From Hydractinia symbiolongicarpus (taxonomy: Eukaryota > Cnidaria > Hydrozoa > Anthoathecata > Hydractiniidae), in the NCBI RefSeq assembly GCF_029227915.1, contig NC_079885.1, positions 10,527,001-10,591,000 on the forward strand: a stretch of 64,000 nt of DNA, read 5' to 3'. Below the pieces are notes generated by a model. It worked only from the letters and a program-made list of their open reading frames with translations. It was not told where the DNA came from and did not search any database. The position numbers were made by a program, and so were the translations under genes. Shown piece after piece: positions 1 through 11,335 of the stretch (the first letter of the stretch is position 1; every line of letters begins with the position of its first letter).

Positions 1-3000
1 AGATTTTACTTCAATTGGATTGGAAGCAGCAATGCCTCGTGACTTTCTTTTAGCCGTCGGAAATGAATTAATTGAATCACCTATGGCATGGAAAAACCGT
101 TTCTTTGAATATCGTGCATACCGAACATTAATAAAGGAATATTTTTCGAGAGGTGCTAAATGGACAGCGGCACCAAAAGCTACTATGTCAGACAAGCTGT
201 ATGATCCAGTAAATATAATGATTTATTTCTTTAATTTTCGATAGATTTTGTTTGCTTAATCACCTTAATACATGACACCATAATACATCCATAAATTTTG
301 CAATATTAGGAATATCAAATAAAATCTACGAAGGACAGACACGAATTAGCAGCTCAGGGTAGATTTGTGACAACTGAATACGAGCCATGCTTCGATGCCG
401 CTGATTTTATGAGAGTTGGAAAAGATATTTTCGTGCAAAGAAGCCAGATATGGAAATTATTTAAGTTTAATTTTAGTCTTGAAAGGGAGCCATTAAAGTA
501 CCGGTCTAATGAAACGGTACGGAAATCATAGTTGTCTTGTCAATAGAACCGCCTTAACAAGGTACAAAAATGTTTTACAAACCATTTTGTATTAATACTT
601 TGAATTTAGTTAGATTTGCTGATACCAACTATTAACGATTCCTTGTGAAACAAAAAGGATCAGGGATTCAGTAGAATGAAAATATTATGTTGCAAACGAA
701 AACATGCTAAAGCAAAAACTGAAATGTGGACTGCGATTCCACATATTTTGTTGTCATAGAAATTTTTAACTCCCTCAAATTATGACTCGCCAGTCACTGT
801 AAACTGTATAAATTAACTCGCCGGTTATAATTTGCTAATGAATATTAAATGTTCCGCTATTTTAAATTAGCAATTAGCAATTAGGAAAGGCCCCTTGGAT
901 CCACTTAGCAAGCAATGACTTCCTTAGTGGATTGTGGCTTCAATTTATAAACTAAAAATGCCAGTCAGAATAAACAACAACAATTTTCTCCGGATTAATA
1001 CAAACCTTATTTTAGATGAGCACTATTTTGAAATGTTAAGCTGTTTAGATTCTTTCTTAAAACGCCCCAAATGTGTTTATTTTTTGGTATAGAATTTTTT
1101 TACGTGAAATTCTCAATATCTCATCCCTTTTTGCGATTGTGAGGAATAATTAAGTTTTTCCTCTGGTAATTCCTTATGACTTGGATAGGAATTTTTTTTA
1201 AAAAAACGGAATAAAAATACAGTTATTTCTTGTGAAATCTATCAATTATATAAAATCTTTATAACATGAAAAATCGAGCAAGATTCGTGATTGATAATTT
1301 GCCGTCCAAAATTTCTTTAACACGACTCAATATTGCTATACAAACAGAAAGACCGACAAAATAGATAATAAGAACAGATTAAAAAGTTGTTTTATTGGAT
1401 TTGCTTACTCTTCCAGCTTTTTTTAATCCCAATTATCCAGACTGTTATTCAAATCATTAGTTGGAGAAGGTGTTCACAAACTGATAATGGGTAAATTTCC
1501 ATTTTTGAGGCCTGAAATATAGGCGCGTCACTTGGCTGGTGCGGTGCAGCCGGTAAACTGCAAACATTTTACTTTGTCGACCAGCCCGTCTAGTAACCAA
1601 GATCAAAGGTGCGCTAGCTGTGCTTTCTACAATATCCTCATTTTGGAGGAACGCGCTCTACGACTCGGAAAAAAAGGCCTGAAAAATCAGCAGCAAAAAT
1701 AGCACCATTTAAGATTTAGGACCTAACCAAGTGAGATCAGAAGTACTAAAGCTCTGAACATTTAGAAGTGAGTGTGAGCTTTACCTCGTTTGCAGTGCGG
1801 TTACTTACATAGAAGCGGCTTTTCAATTGCTTCTGGTCATACGCGTCATTTTATTTCTTTTATTACATGTTTGTTTCAGGTGACAAATATGATGGGTATT
1901 GAATGGATGAGACGCCATCTTGGTGAAAAGTATAACCTTCATGTTTTGTCCTTCTCGCCTCCAGGTAGCATGCATATTGACGCAACAATTAACACAGTTA
2001 GAGAAGGCTTAGTGATCGTTAACCCTGACAGGCCATGCAATGAGCTAGATATCTTTCAAAAAGCAGGCTGGAAAATAGTGGAAGCACCTAGACCTGCTAA
2101 ACCTGACTCGCATATTTTGCGGATAAGTAGCCCTTGGATAAGTATAAATGTGTTATTGTTGGATGACAAAAGAGTAATCGTGGAGAGTTCGGAAGTACCA
2201 ACACAAAAAGTATGTTTTCTACCTTTAATAATTAGTCGTAAGCCAGTGGAAATTCTCAGAAATTAACCTGCCATTACTTTCCGTTAGCATCTTTGGGTAT
2301 CATAATATAGACAGTAGTCGTGATTCGTGAAAGAATTCACGGGGTCGCCTGCCAGTAAATTATACACTCTGAAAGGAAACCAGAATAAAACTGCGCCCAA
2401 TCATTTTGCACAAAATATGGCTTTTATTACAAAGACTAGCTGGGGGACCCGCGCCAAAACGCCGGGTTAAGCCACAAGTAACTGTGTGAGCCAGTGTTTA
2501 GCGCCACATGAGCGATTTAGAATAACGCACTTTATAAAGCCGTAAACTGTGCAGCACATCCCGATGGAGCACTTCAGAACAGGTATGCAGTATGGCGAAA
2601 ATCGAGTGAAATGTGTGAATAGTGTTTAGGCTGTAACATATTTTTCGAAAAATAATTTTGTCACAACTTTAGCTAAAAAAAGAAAATCACAGTTTACAAA
2701 CAGTTAGCCAATATTATTTATTTTGCGTTTCCTTGAATGTTCAAAACTTAATCTTGACAGCGGGCTGAGCTCTTAGTATATACAGTTCAACCGTGTGACC
2801 AATCCATAAAAGCGTAGTACCCTTTTTTAGAAAAACTTTATCACAGCTTCAGTTTAAATTAAATTATAGGAAACAGTCTGTTTTTTAACAGCAGGTGAAT
2901 GGCTTAGTACAGGTAAACCGTGTTCCACATGCATAGCTATGGGTGTAACACCCTTTTTCCAAAAAAAACTTTATCACAACTTCAGTTTAAATAAAAACAC

Positions 3001-4406
3001 AGGAAACGGCCGTCGTTACTCGTCCACCTAAAAAAATTTATTTTCTAGAATAATTTCTCATGTCAGTAATAAAAGGTGCAGCCACCTAACTGCATTAAGC
3101 GTAAGGATTACTAATTAAGAAATTTGTTTTGTCAAACTTCATTTTACTGCTTTCACTTTTTAGCCAGATGCAGCTAATAAAGAGCTAGCTAGATAGCCAC
3201 AACTCCAACATAAAAATATACAATAATATAATAAACTGAATAAAAAAGTTAAAACGATAGGAATAAATAAGAATAGCTATACCTTGCTAACTGGCTTCAG
3301 CAGTACACTGCTTCGAGATCTACGTTTGTAGCTAAAATCATAAAACTGATTGGTTTAAGGTTTTACATGGTTAGAGAGCATGATGATATATTCATCTTAA
3401 CATATAAAAACGCACAGACAATAAATATTCCTATAGATACAAAATATAGAGAAGAGGAGATCCGCAAACCTCATACCATAAATTTTCAATCAAAATGGCC
3501 CTCGTGAGCCTAATTAATTAGCTTAATCAGGCATATCTCTTGTTTCTTCATAAACGCGTGCTCTAAGTCCAGTTGGAAGATAGCTATCCGAACTTTCAAA
3601 TGTATTGCAAATAAGTACTTCCCCTATATTTCTATTTTTATTTATATTTATTTCTATTTTCATTTATAATTTAGTAATTGCCGGAAATAATCACGAGTTG
3701 TTCAATATTTTTGTTTCAAGGTTATTTACTTAGGAAAATAAAGAAGACTGCTGAAATTGCAGTCAACTTATCTCTTTCATATAGGGATGGGTAAACCTAA
3801 AGGGAGGGGGGTTTCCACGAAGCGAATTAAACGGTGACATCCCCGGCGAATTGTATCTGTGTGTGCATAGTTTTGTTTGTTATGATTTTGCTTCAAAAAA
3901 ATTGCTTTGGCGTGAAGTTTCTAAACAGTTTCTAATCGTTAGTGGCGAAATATTTCCCTCTAAACTTTTAACCAATTAAAACGCAATATTCAGTGTTTAT
4001 TCTAAAAAAAAATAATTATTGAAAAGAAATTAACTTTAGTGTTTACATTCAGTATTTTAAATTCATCTCATGCTTTTTTTTCTCGTGGAAATCAAAAAGA
4101 TGTTTCGCTTTGTACAAAATTTAAAATTCGAATTTTGCGAGAATTAATGTTCGCCAACACCGAGTTGCGCAAAAACCTACGATTTTCAGAAAATTGTTTC
4201 CATTAAGATACCAATTGTATAATGATGTAAAGAAAATGCAAATGAGTAAGCCGATGATTTAGTACTACTTCTCTTTACAGATGTTTGAATCACTTGGTTT
4301 TACCTGCATTAAAGTAAATATGGAGCATGCTAATGTGCTAGGAGGAAGTTTTCACTGCTGGACATGTGATGTAAGAAGAACAGGAAAATTGAAGAGTTAT
4401 TTTTAG
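1..4406 (+). CDS. GATM: AGAT (glycine amidinotransferase) copy A, exons 3-6, 5'-partial, splice-defective
   Basis: AGAT transfers the amidino group of arginine to glycine, giving guanidinoacetate and ornithine, the first step of creatine synthesis; in animals it is mitochondrial. Coding exons: 1-208 (cut by the window edge), 310-447, 1880-2209 and 4281-4406 (stop TAG). Motifs seen: AMPRDF and APMAW-like [15 protein letters not shown] in exon 3, the catalytic-Asp motif PCFDAADF in exon 4, the catalytic-His motif MHIDAT in exon 5 and the catalytic-Cys motif HCWTCD in exon 6. Acceptors are good (tttgtttcag, ctctttacag). The exon 4 donor reads ATATGG instead of the GTATGG found in copy B, so normal splicing to exon 5 should fail. 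Exon 3 ends DKLYDP where copy B has DELYDP. Family assignment is certain from the motifs. Whether A makes any product is doubtful. The residue roles come from known AGAT enzymology, not from this sequence. Confidence 0.88.
448..449 (+). other. Mutated 5' splice site after GATM exon 4 (copy A)
   Basis: Copy A reads GCCAG|ATATGG where copy B has GCCAG|GTATGG. The following intron ends in a normal CAG at 1877-1879. An AT-AG intron is not expected to splice well, and the bases do not match the U12-type ATATCC donor. Confidence 0.8.
450..1879 (+). other. GATM intron 4, copy A; no other feature seen
   Basis: AT-rich intron with no convincing ORF. Copies B and C have the same intron at 26015-27446 and 43645-45074. 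It ends in a pyrimidine-rich tract followed by CAG just before the exon that begins VTNMMGIEW. Confidence 0.6.
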
Positions 4407-5840
4407 ATTCGTCATTATTTTTTAACTTATTTAACATACCAGTTAATTAAAAAAGATATGGAGTGAGAGATGAGTGTGTTTTTTTATGTCAAGGATTTTC
4501 TGTTTACATTTATAACATATGTAACATTTCTATGCCAGTGTAAGATAAATTGTGTCATTTTTTTGGTGTTTTTTTCTTTATCTCTTACATAACTTGGATA
4601 CTATTGCAATTGCGACAGTTAAAAAAATTTTGTAGCCATAATGGTCATGAACTTCTAAAAAAACTGTGGCTTTTTTTAATGGTGACCAAGCACGTAGTAT
4701 TGTATGTTGCGCTTAATATCCAGGTCTTGATTAAAATTAGCTTGTTTGCTGTTAACATAAGCCTTTTTCAATGCAACAAAGGACTCTAATGAGGAAATAA
4801 AAGTGTGCCAAAGTAGGGACTTGAAATCGCCAAAAACAATGTCGACTCTAAGTAAGATTTCGGAGGTGACGAAAATTTAGGCTATAGCGTCTTCGTTTTT
4901 CTTTAGTTTTTTGCACATCATACAGTTATGATATGTTGTGCAAAATATTTTACTTTCGACAGCATTTTCTGCTGCAGAGAATGCTACCCAAGAATCTTTC
5001 ATAAAAAAATTCTTAGTGTTGAAAAATATGAATGCTTTGTGCTTCCCATGTGCCAAATCTTTCTGAAAAAACATGCATTAGCATTTTGTGATTTAAACTC
5101 TCATTTTACGCATAAACATATAAAAATGCGGTAAAACTCTATTATAAAGTTCAATGACATCTTCATGTGCACACATAACAACTTCTCACCATCTTTTAAA
5201 TCTTTTTTCAAAGCATGTAATTTAACACCCTTGCAAACTAATCTTGTTTAACAGAAGCAGATTGACCAGGTGACAAATTAGTAACAATGTCTGCCCATTC
5301 TGGGTTAAAGTTAAAGTTAAGGTAATCCACCAGTCCTTGTTAGGACTCTGTTCGAAGCTTGTTTTGATTTCAACAAATAAATGCAGGCCCTTGGCCTTAC
5401 AACTGGGAAAGCCGATGTTTAACTACAGTTGCATGCTCTCTGACATCGGCCATATTTTTGTCTCAAGTAGGCTCATCGCTACGTAATAAAATGAGAGACA
5501 TCATCACAATCAATATTGCACAATATATAAGGATTTTGCGGCAAAGATTAACATATATCCCAAAACTGGGAGGTCTATAGCCTGCTGGTGGTCTAAAGTT
5601 TGCCGACGAAAAAGCAAAACTAAATTCATTACTGTATACCCTAATATACTTTTTTACTTGAGAAGAACTGCTGCTTAATAACTCACGTACTTCAGTAGAA
5701 AATTCTATTAAGGCAGGGACATTGTGACAACACTTAACATAGCTGTGATTATTAAATTTATTCCATAAAATTCACATACAATATTAAAAGGTTTGCTCTA
5801 CGGCGGACATTTGCTCACTCATACAAAAAAATCTTTCACT
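2436..5840 (-). mobile_element. Helitron-derived segment enclosing GATM exon 6 (copy A)
   Basis: On the minus strand the segment ends in a G/C-rich imperfect hairpin (AACCCGGCG...CGCGGGT) followed by CTAG (2436-2439) and then T, the classic Helitron 3' terminus with its A/T target. The same end, on the + strand, closes the element at 38748-40162. About 3 kb further into the segment, at 5085-5700 on the minus strand, are Helitron Rep remnants. GATM exon 6 (4281-4406) lies between them in antisense to the Helitron. Internal diverged repeats with motifs like actaagcgctcagcccagtgt occupy 2650-3050 in reverse. The 5' terminus was not found; homology to copy B stops near 5840. The Helitron ends are seen; treating the whole as one element is inference. 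Confidence 0.55.
5085..5700 (-). pseudogene. Helitron Rep-helicase N-terminal fragment (copy A)
   Basis: Minus-strand translation, broken by stops and frame changes, gives FSFAFSSANFRPPAGY (about 5645-5575), NPEWADIVTNLSPGQSAS (about 5330-5255) and VMCAHEDVIELYNRVLPH (about 5175-5120). These follow the order of the Helitron-like N domain: the FxFxS...P.G segment, the NPxW...LxPGQ segment, then the strand leading to the HUH histidines. Rolling-circle Rep activity is known for the family, but this copy is clearly inactive. A fuller version lies at 34010-35110 on the + strand. Confidence 0.65.
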
Positions 5841-6130
5841 GAAGGTATGTCTTGTAGTTACTATAGTTAAGAGTGGGATATTGACATCACAGGATCCTTT
5901 TATGTATCGAGAAAATGGTTAGTCCCCTGTACTTGATGAGCAAAACTACTGCACTATACCAATATGAACCCTATGTGGTCAACAGGAAATATGTCCAAGG
6001 GTAACGTCTTAGAATAATCCGATCGTTAAAATTTCAATGAATGACAATGTACGTAATCATGGCTATCATGTCCACGCTGATTCTGCTCACGCATCTTGTT
6101 TCAGGTTTTGTGATATTGTTGTGCTATATT
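5838..6130 (+). pseudogene. HNH-nuclease-like gene fragment
   Basis: Reading + from 5838 gives FTEGMSCSYY, a stop, EWDID, then after two more stops LLHYTNMNPMWSTGNMSKGN. This order (EGMSW-x-NYG-x-EWxIDH ... LHYTN-x-xPMW ... N-x-x-KG) is that of HNH endonuclease domains found in mobile genes and large DNA viruses. A related inverted fragment with more of the N-terminal part is at 13085-13760. Several in-frame stops show that it is dead. The homology with the other fragment ends at about 6125, in tgtgatattgttg. Confidence 0.5.
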
Positions 6131-7292
6131 AGATACTGCAAGGCTATAATTAGCATAAGTTAACCCACCCTTCTACAACTAGAAATTAAAAAAAAGGTTG
6201 CGAAGCATTAAGAAAGTTGCAAGCAAAATTGAAACCAGCCAATAGTTGTCCCTAGTGCTTCTTGTTTCTCTTTGATACAATACGGCGAGGTGCTAACATC
6301 TTCATGCTGCTGATATATGGGAATGCCACAAAACTGATATCATAGACGTAGAAACAATTCTGGGGACGAGGTTGTGAATAAAATCGCCGCGGAACAACAA
6401 CATTTCGTTGCGCTAAAGTAGTGATTTTTTGGCGAAAATTCAACATGCGCAGAATATTTCTTTTCAGAAGGTGCGAGAAAATTAGATCGCGCGAAACTAA
6501 ACAAAAACGGTTACTGAGAAATTTATTTCCATATTGTCAGTATTGGTAACGTAAATTCAAAATTGATGAAGCTGTTAGCGTCAATAATTCATGCAAAGTT
6601 ATACTTTATAAAGTTAAAACCCTTATTCTAAAGGATATGCAATACATTGAGTTGTACAACCCGTAGTGTGCAAAATTGTCACGAATTAAAGGGATGCGCG
6701 TCGTAAGGTCGCCATATCAACAGGAAGTTAATACTCGTGTCGAAGGTAATGTTATAGAGATTTTCGCGTTAACGATTTCGGAGATGAGAAGACGAACGAA
6801 GCAGCTTGTGGTGTTCTTTTCATGTAAAAATACCGGCACTATTATGAAAATCAATTTCTTGAAGCCACGGAATCTGTTGCAATGAATTTAAAAAACTTAC
6901 GGGAAACAATAAAAACAAACAATCTACAGAAACGAAAACAATTTATTAACTTTATCAAGATTTATAGAACAGCTTCACATTTTTGACAAAAAAACAATTA
7001 CAACGCAGTTTGAGATTTCGCTTTCTTCTTTTTATCTCACATATTGAAAGATAACATCTCTCACCCAATTGTACGCAGTCTAAAAGGAAAAAGAAAACTT
7101 TTTTGTAGTAAAGTTTCTAAATACATTAAAATCCAGTGCCTTTGAGGGGCAATACTTAGAGCTAACCTTCTAAACTGCAAATATATATCATTTGTTGGGA
7201 CAGAGTTCTCAAAAGGTGTTTATTAGATACAATATGCTTGATATAATAAATGAAGTCATGCACCTCTGTTTACTTTCAGGGTTGTCTTCTTT
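6131..7292. other. Intergenic, no gene recognised
   Basis: Only short ORFs (a 64-residue one on minus at 6252-6446 and a 69-residue one on plus at 6676-6885) with no recognisable motif. Copy C carries the same sequence, essentially identical, at 49326-50487. I see no transposon termini here. Confidence 0.5.
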
Positions 7293-7293
7293 T

Positions 7294-7366
7294 GGGGATT
7301 GGTAGTTTAGTTGGCAGAGTGTTTACTTCATATTCATATGGGTTTAATCCCACATAACAGTTGCGG
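7294..7366 (+). repeat. tRNA-derived SINE head or tRNA pseudogene
   Basis: TAGTTTAGTTGG at 7303-7314 fits the pol III A box (TRGYNNANNNGG), and GGTTTAATCC at 7341-7350 fits the B box with one change, at tRNA-like spacing. The 5' GGGGATT does not pair with a matching 3' acceptor strand, so this is not a working tRNA gene. A SINE head is the likeliest reading. Its 3' extent is unknown. Confidence 0.45.
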
Positions 7367-8586
7367 TTTGTTGAACAGAAATTTAAAATTTAAATCTAGA
7401 ACTGCCTTTGTTGTCCTGGAAAAAAATTGACAGGGTAAATTTATTAGAATTAATAAGGCTAACCACATAAAATATAGATAACCACTTTTTTAGGCCAAGA
7501 CAACAAAATTGAAAGCACTGCTTTTTATTTGGAAAGCACAAATTGTATAAATTTAAAATTTTGCTTTAGCTTGCCCTCTTACGGCTTTTCTGGCTAGTTG
7601 ACAAATTCATAACAATCAAATCCTTATTTTTCCTTTTAGCCAGGTGAACATAAATATAAATATATGATATTAAAGTCATTTAGGCGCCAAATAAAAGATT
7701 GCTTTGTCCATCAGTGAGTAAAAACTAAAAAATTAGGCAATTTTAGTAATCCTTAAATGAAAAGTTCCAACCATACCAACAAAGGTGCTGGCAGTTTCCG
7801 AATCTGGTCAAATCTTTCTAAAAGTGTTTTTTTTTAAGGATTTGATTGACGCAAGGCCAAGAGAAATTAAATCACAGTTTTCAGTCCTAGACGTAATCAA
7901 AAACACATGCAGAAAAATATCATTATATATATATATTATATGTTATTTTTTCAACCAACATTTATCAAATCAGGCAGGGGAAACTATACATGTCTTGCAT
8001 AATCCTTAAATTAAGGTGCAACACAAAATTTTTCATAAGACTAACACAAATACAGAAATATGTCCTTAACTTCATCCTGGGACTTAATTCACTTCTTTGG
8101 TAAGGCAAACCAGGTCAAGCGTATTTTGCAATCACACCAATTTGAAAACTATGCCGAAAGACGTCTTTCATTATAAAATAGCACGATCGGATAAAGAGAG
8201 GATAAAAGAAGATTCTGTGTTTAATGAAGAAAATGATTGTCAAATGGCTTATAGTATATATAAAAGTAAAATGAAAATTTTTACATTAATTTTCTATAAT
8301 TTTAAAAAAAAACAAAATTTTCAAATGCATGTTGGCAGTGGACAAGAAACTGTAATTCAATTTTCCTTGGACTAATATTACGAGAAAAGTGTCAAACAGT
8401 TCTGAAAAAACGCACACAAATTTTAAGGGACAGGTGCGGCCTTGGCTTCCTTGGAGCTCTGTTAAAATTAGAGTTTCGCACATCGCAGGAACCTGAGGCT
8501 ACCATATTATGTTCTGGTAAAGCATTATTTCTAGCTAGTCGATAAGGCCCGTGGAGAAATCCACTTAGGCAGATGTGTATGGTACA
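7367..8586. other. Intergenic; identity to copy C drops abruptly at about 7563
   Basis: No gene recognised. A 92-residue ORF at 8097-8375 has a longer counterpart in copy C (51292-51681) but no known motif. At 7563 the near-perfect match to 50758 changes to scattered substitutions and indels. Confidence 0.5.
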
Positions 8587-8660
8587 CCAAAGTCACATTA
8601 ATACAGTTATCTTAAGATAACAAATGTTATCTTAAGATAACTCTATTAATGTGACTTTGG
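8587..8660. repeat. 74-bp near-perfect palindrome
   Basis: Two 36-nt arms run inward from CCAAAGTCACATTAATA and match with a single mismatch. Each arm holds a smaller palindrome, GTTATCTTAAGATAAC. The copy at 51778-51851 has one further change in the left arm. It could be a tiny foldback element. No target duplication is evident. Confidence 0.8.
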
Positions 8661-9320
8661 AATGCGTGCATATTCACATTAATGTCCTGAATGTAAGATA
8701 ATTCGAGTAATCTATGATATTTTTTCCCTCGCTTAAAATTTTTTTTCTGGCTGCCTAAAAATAGTTTTTTGTTCGCCTCCCCTTTAATAGCAAATACTCG
8801 AACATACATCAGATATTGTTAGACGAGATATTTTCCTATAAGTAATGGGAAAAAGTATAATTTTGACTAAGAAATATTAATAAATTATTATAGAGTACAC
8901 AATGATAAGGAAAACGGAGGGCCGAAAGAGAAGAAAACAAAAAGTAAAAAAGCATGATTTACAGCAAGACTAAGTAATGTAAGTATTCAAACATTTAATT
9001 GAAGTTACTAATGACGATTCGAAAACGTTATGTAACAACGTAAATTCGATTTTGTTCTAAATATTTCTGTCGGGGTGAATAAAAATATTCCAGAGGGGTA
9101 CAACTACATTCCATCAATGCAACAAATGAACATTAGCTGCTGGATGATTTCCATTCATTTCAAAGAATCTTTTGAGTTTTATTTAAGGTATATATATCTT
9201 TATCTGCTTAAAATGATGGATGCAACTGAACTATTAACTACCTAAAGGACATAAATTAACGCTGATATAAAAAAATGCGTCAGTAATATTTGCAATGTAG
9301 TTTGCGTATTAGGCCAAAAG
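8661..9320. other. Intergenic, nothing recognised
   Basis: AT-rich sequence without an ORF of note. A 60-residue minus-strand ORF (8627-8809) overlaps the palindrome and has no motif. Confidence 0.4.
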
Positions 9321-9380
9321 CAAAATTAAATGTCGCAAAATTAAATGTCCCAAAATTAAATGTCCCAAAATTAAATGTCG
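9321..9380. repeat. 15-bp minisatellite, 4 units
   Basis: Four units of CAAAATTAAATGTC followed by G or C. The same locus in copy C (52510-52794) has 19 units, which explains most of the change in offset between the two copies. Confidence 0.9.
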
Positions 9381-11039
9381 CAAAAGATCAGGTACCTAAA
9401 TCGCAAACATTAATGTCGGAAAATGTTGGGATCCCGACAAAAAATTAGATAGTCATAGCGGAAGAAACATATTTGAAATATTAGATGACAGGTCGAATTT
9501 CTCAAAACCGTGAAAACAATAAACATGTCCATATAATTCCACACATTTATGTCGCAAAATTTATTCTTTTTTAACATTTATGACACATTCTTTTATACAA
9601 GCATTTAAGTGCTTTATAAAGCAATAATCGGGAAAAAAGAAATTTAAGGGCCGTCGACAAAATATTTCTGTCACCAAAAAACGGACTTTGTTCATTTAGG
9701 TCCAGACTCCCACCCTCCCCCTATGTGAAAACGTACCACTTAAAAATATTCATAGAATACTTTTTATTGACACATTTTATCGCTAGCGGGTGGTTTTTCG
9801 CTCAATCCTTCACTACTACCATACAGGGTGCAAGATTGAGGACATAAACGTCGAAAAGCTAGTGTTAGACGACCCCATCTTTGCAAACAATGGAAAAACC
9901 ACGAAATATGCGACTGGATATCTTACCCAGAACAAAAATCACCACTATTGATAAAGACACCCATAAACATATTTTCTCATCATCATTAACCCTGTCTTTT
10001 GATTTGGAAAATTCCGTAGAGTGATTGATAAGGTATATGGTGATATGGAAAAAGGTGGAAAAGCTAACTTTTAACAGCTTCGATTCTGAATTAGTTAAAA
10101 ATGTCTGAGAAGCTTGAGCAATGGAAAGACATTATACGTACCAATTCACAAGAAGGAGGTGCCACATAATCTTTGCCAGTGCAGCGCGATCCTTTTTGAC
10201 AGAACGTCTTAACAACGACTGAGTAATGGACTAACCTTACACAATACTTAAAGCTGATGGAACTGGAAATACCTTCTCCTCAGTTAATATATTGTATGGT
10301 AGCTTTCACACCCTGAAACATTTCAATAAATCAGCAAAGGCATAAATATTGTCAAGAAGGGTGTTATTGACATCTTACTAGGCCGACCAGGGCAGGTAAA
10401 ATAAGAGCTAGCTCTTCTTAAAAACCTTTAAATGCAGAAGAAGCAGCTATTCCTGTGGTGTCCTTACGAGACGCTGAACATTAAGCTTATTTATGAAGAA
10501 ACATATATGACTGAGTAACGGCAGAATGTCAAACCCCAGCTCAACAAAACAAAACGTACATGCTTGTTTGTGAAACTTGAACATCCGAGAAGTGATAGTA
10601 TTCTAGAGTGAGGCTATAATGGCTGGTATGCTCAGAGAGATTTTTGGGGATGAAAAAAGTTAAAAATGTGGCAATACCCGCAATTTTTCCAGCCACCAGA
10701 TCCGAATTGGTTAGGGGCCATCCTATGTCACCCCCTCTTGGATGGGACAAAAATTATTTGGTAATTTAGATATAGCCTTGAAGATAAAACATTGCTTTAA
10801 AACATCAAAGGCTGTAGAGCTTATGCAATAGCTAGTAAGGAAAACTGTAGAAAAACTGTGGGATAAGGTTAAGACATTCGTGAGCTAAACGATGATCGGT
10901 AGCCACTAAAGAAAAAGACGGAGCTATTGCGGTCCTTTGGGATGAACTCGATGGTAGAGATGGCCCACGTCTGCGCTAGGAAATTGAACAACTGTAGCCG
11001 CACCACGTACCCCACCGAGTTCATATCTATACAGTGGTA
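9381..11039. other. Intergenic with degenerate sequence, no gene recognised
   Basis: No reading frame of note. A 69-residue minus-strand ORF at 10541-10750 recurs in copy C (54044-54253) but matches nothing I know. Confidence 0.4.
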
Positions 11040-11335
11040 TGTCTAGTGGATAACAACAATCCTCACAAGCACAAGAAAGGCGAGAGACACAATCACGACA
11101 TGGTCAAATGTTGGCGGAAAGAGCTCACGAAGAGACTAAATGCCCTAAGAGCGTAGTACCCCGATATTATAGTAAGGGAACCAGAATGCAACGATGCCAA
11201 TGTTGTTCAGGCAAGGTGTCGTTTCACATAAGAGGTTCTCATTACTGAATACTTTGACCGCAACCACTCAACACTACCTGATAAAGATACGCGTGAGCGT
11301 TTCGAAGAGATGTTTCACATCAATATGGCATGAGA
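11040..11335 (+). pseudogene. Degenerate unknown coding remnant
   Basis: In copy C the equivalent frame (54537-54836) reads DNNNPHKHKKGERHNHD, then KRLNALRAWYPDIIVREPE, a TAA stop, and EYFDRNHSTLPDEDTRERF before TGA. Here the same frame has an added stop (gcgtag) and other changes. The composition looks like a real protein, probably from a mobile element, but I do not recognise the family. Confidence 0.35.

Noticed and set aside
448-1879. Minor-class (U12) AT-AC intron as an explanation for the AT donor in copies A and C
   Set aside because: The donor is ATATGG, not ATATCC, the intron ends in AG, and copy B has a plain GT at the same place.
4877-5074. 65-residue minus ORF MFFQKDLAHGKHKAF (also in B and C)
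   Set aside because: It lies in the Helitron Rep remnant region, and its presence in all copies follows from the duplication; I could not match it to a Rep or helicase motif.
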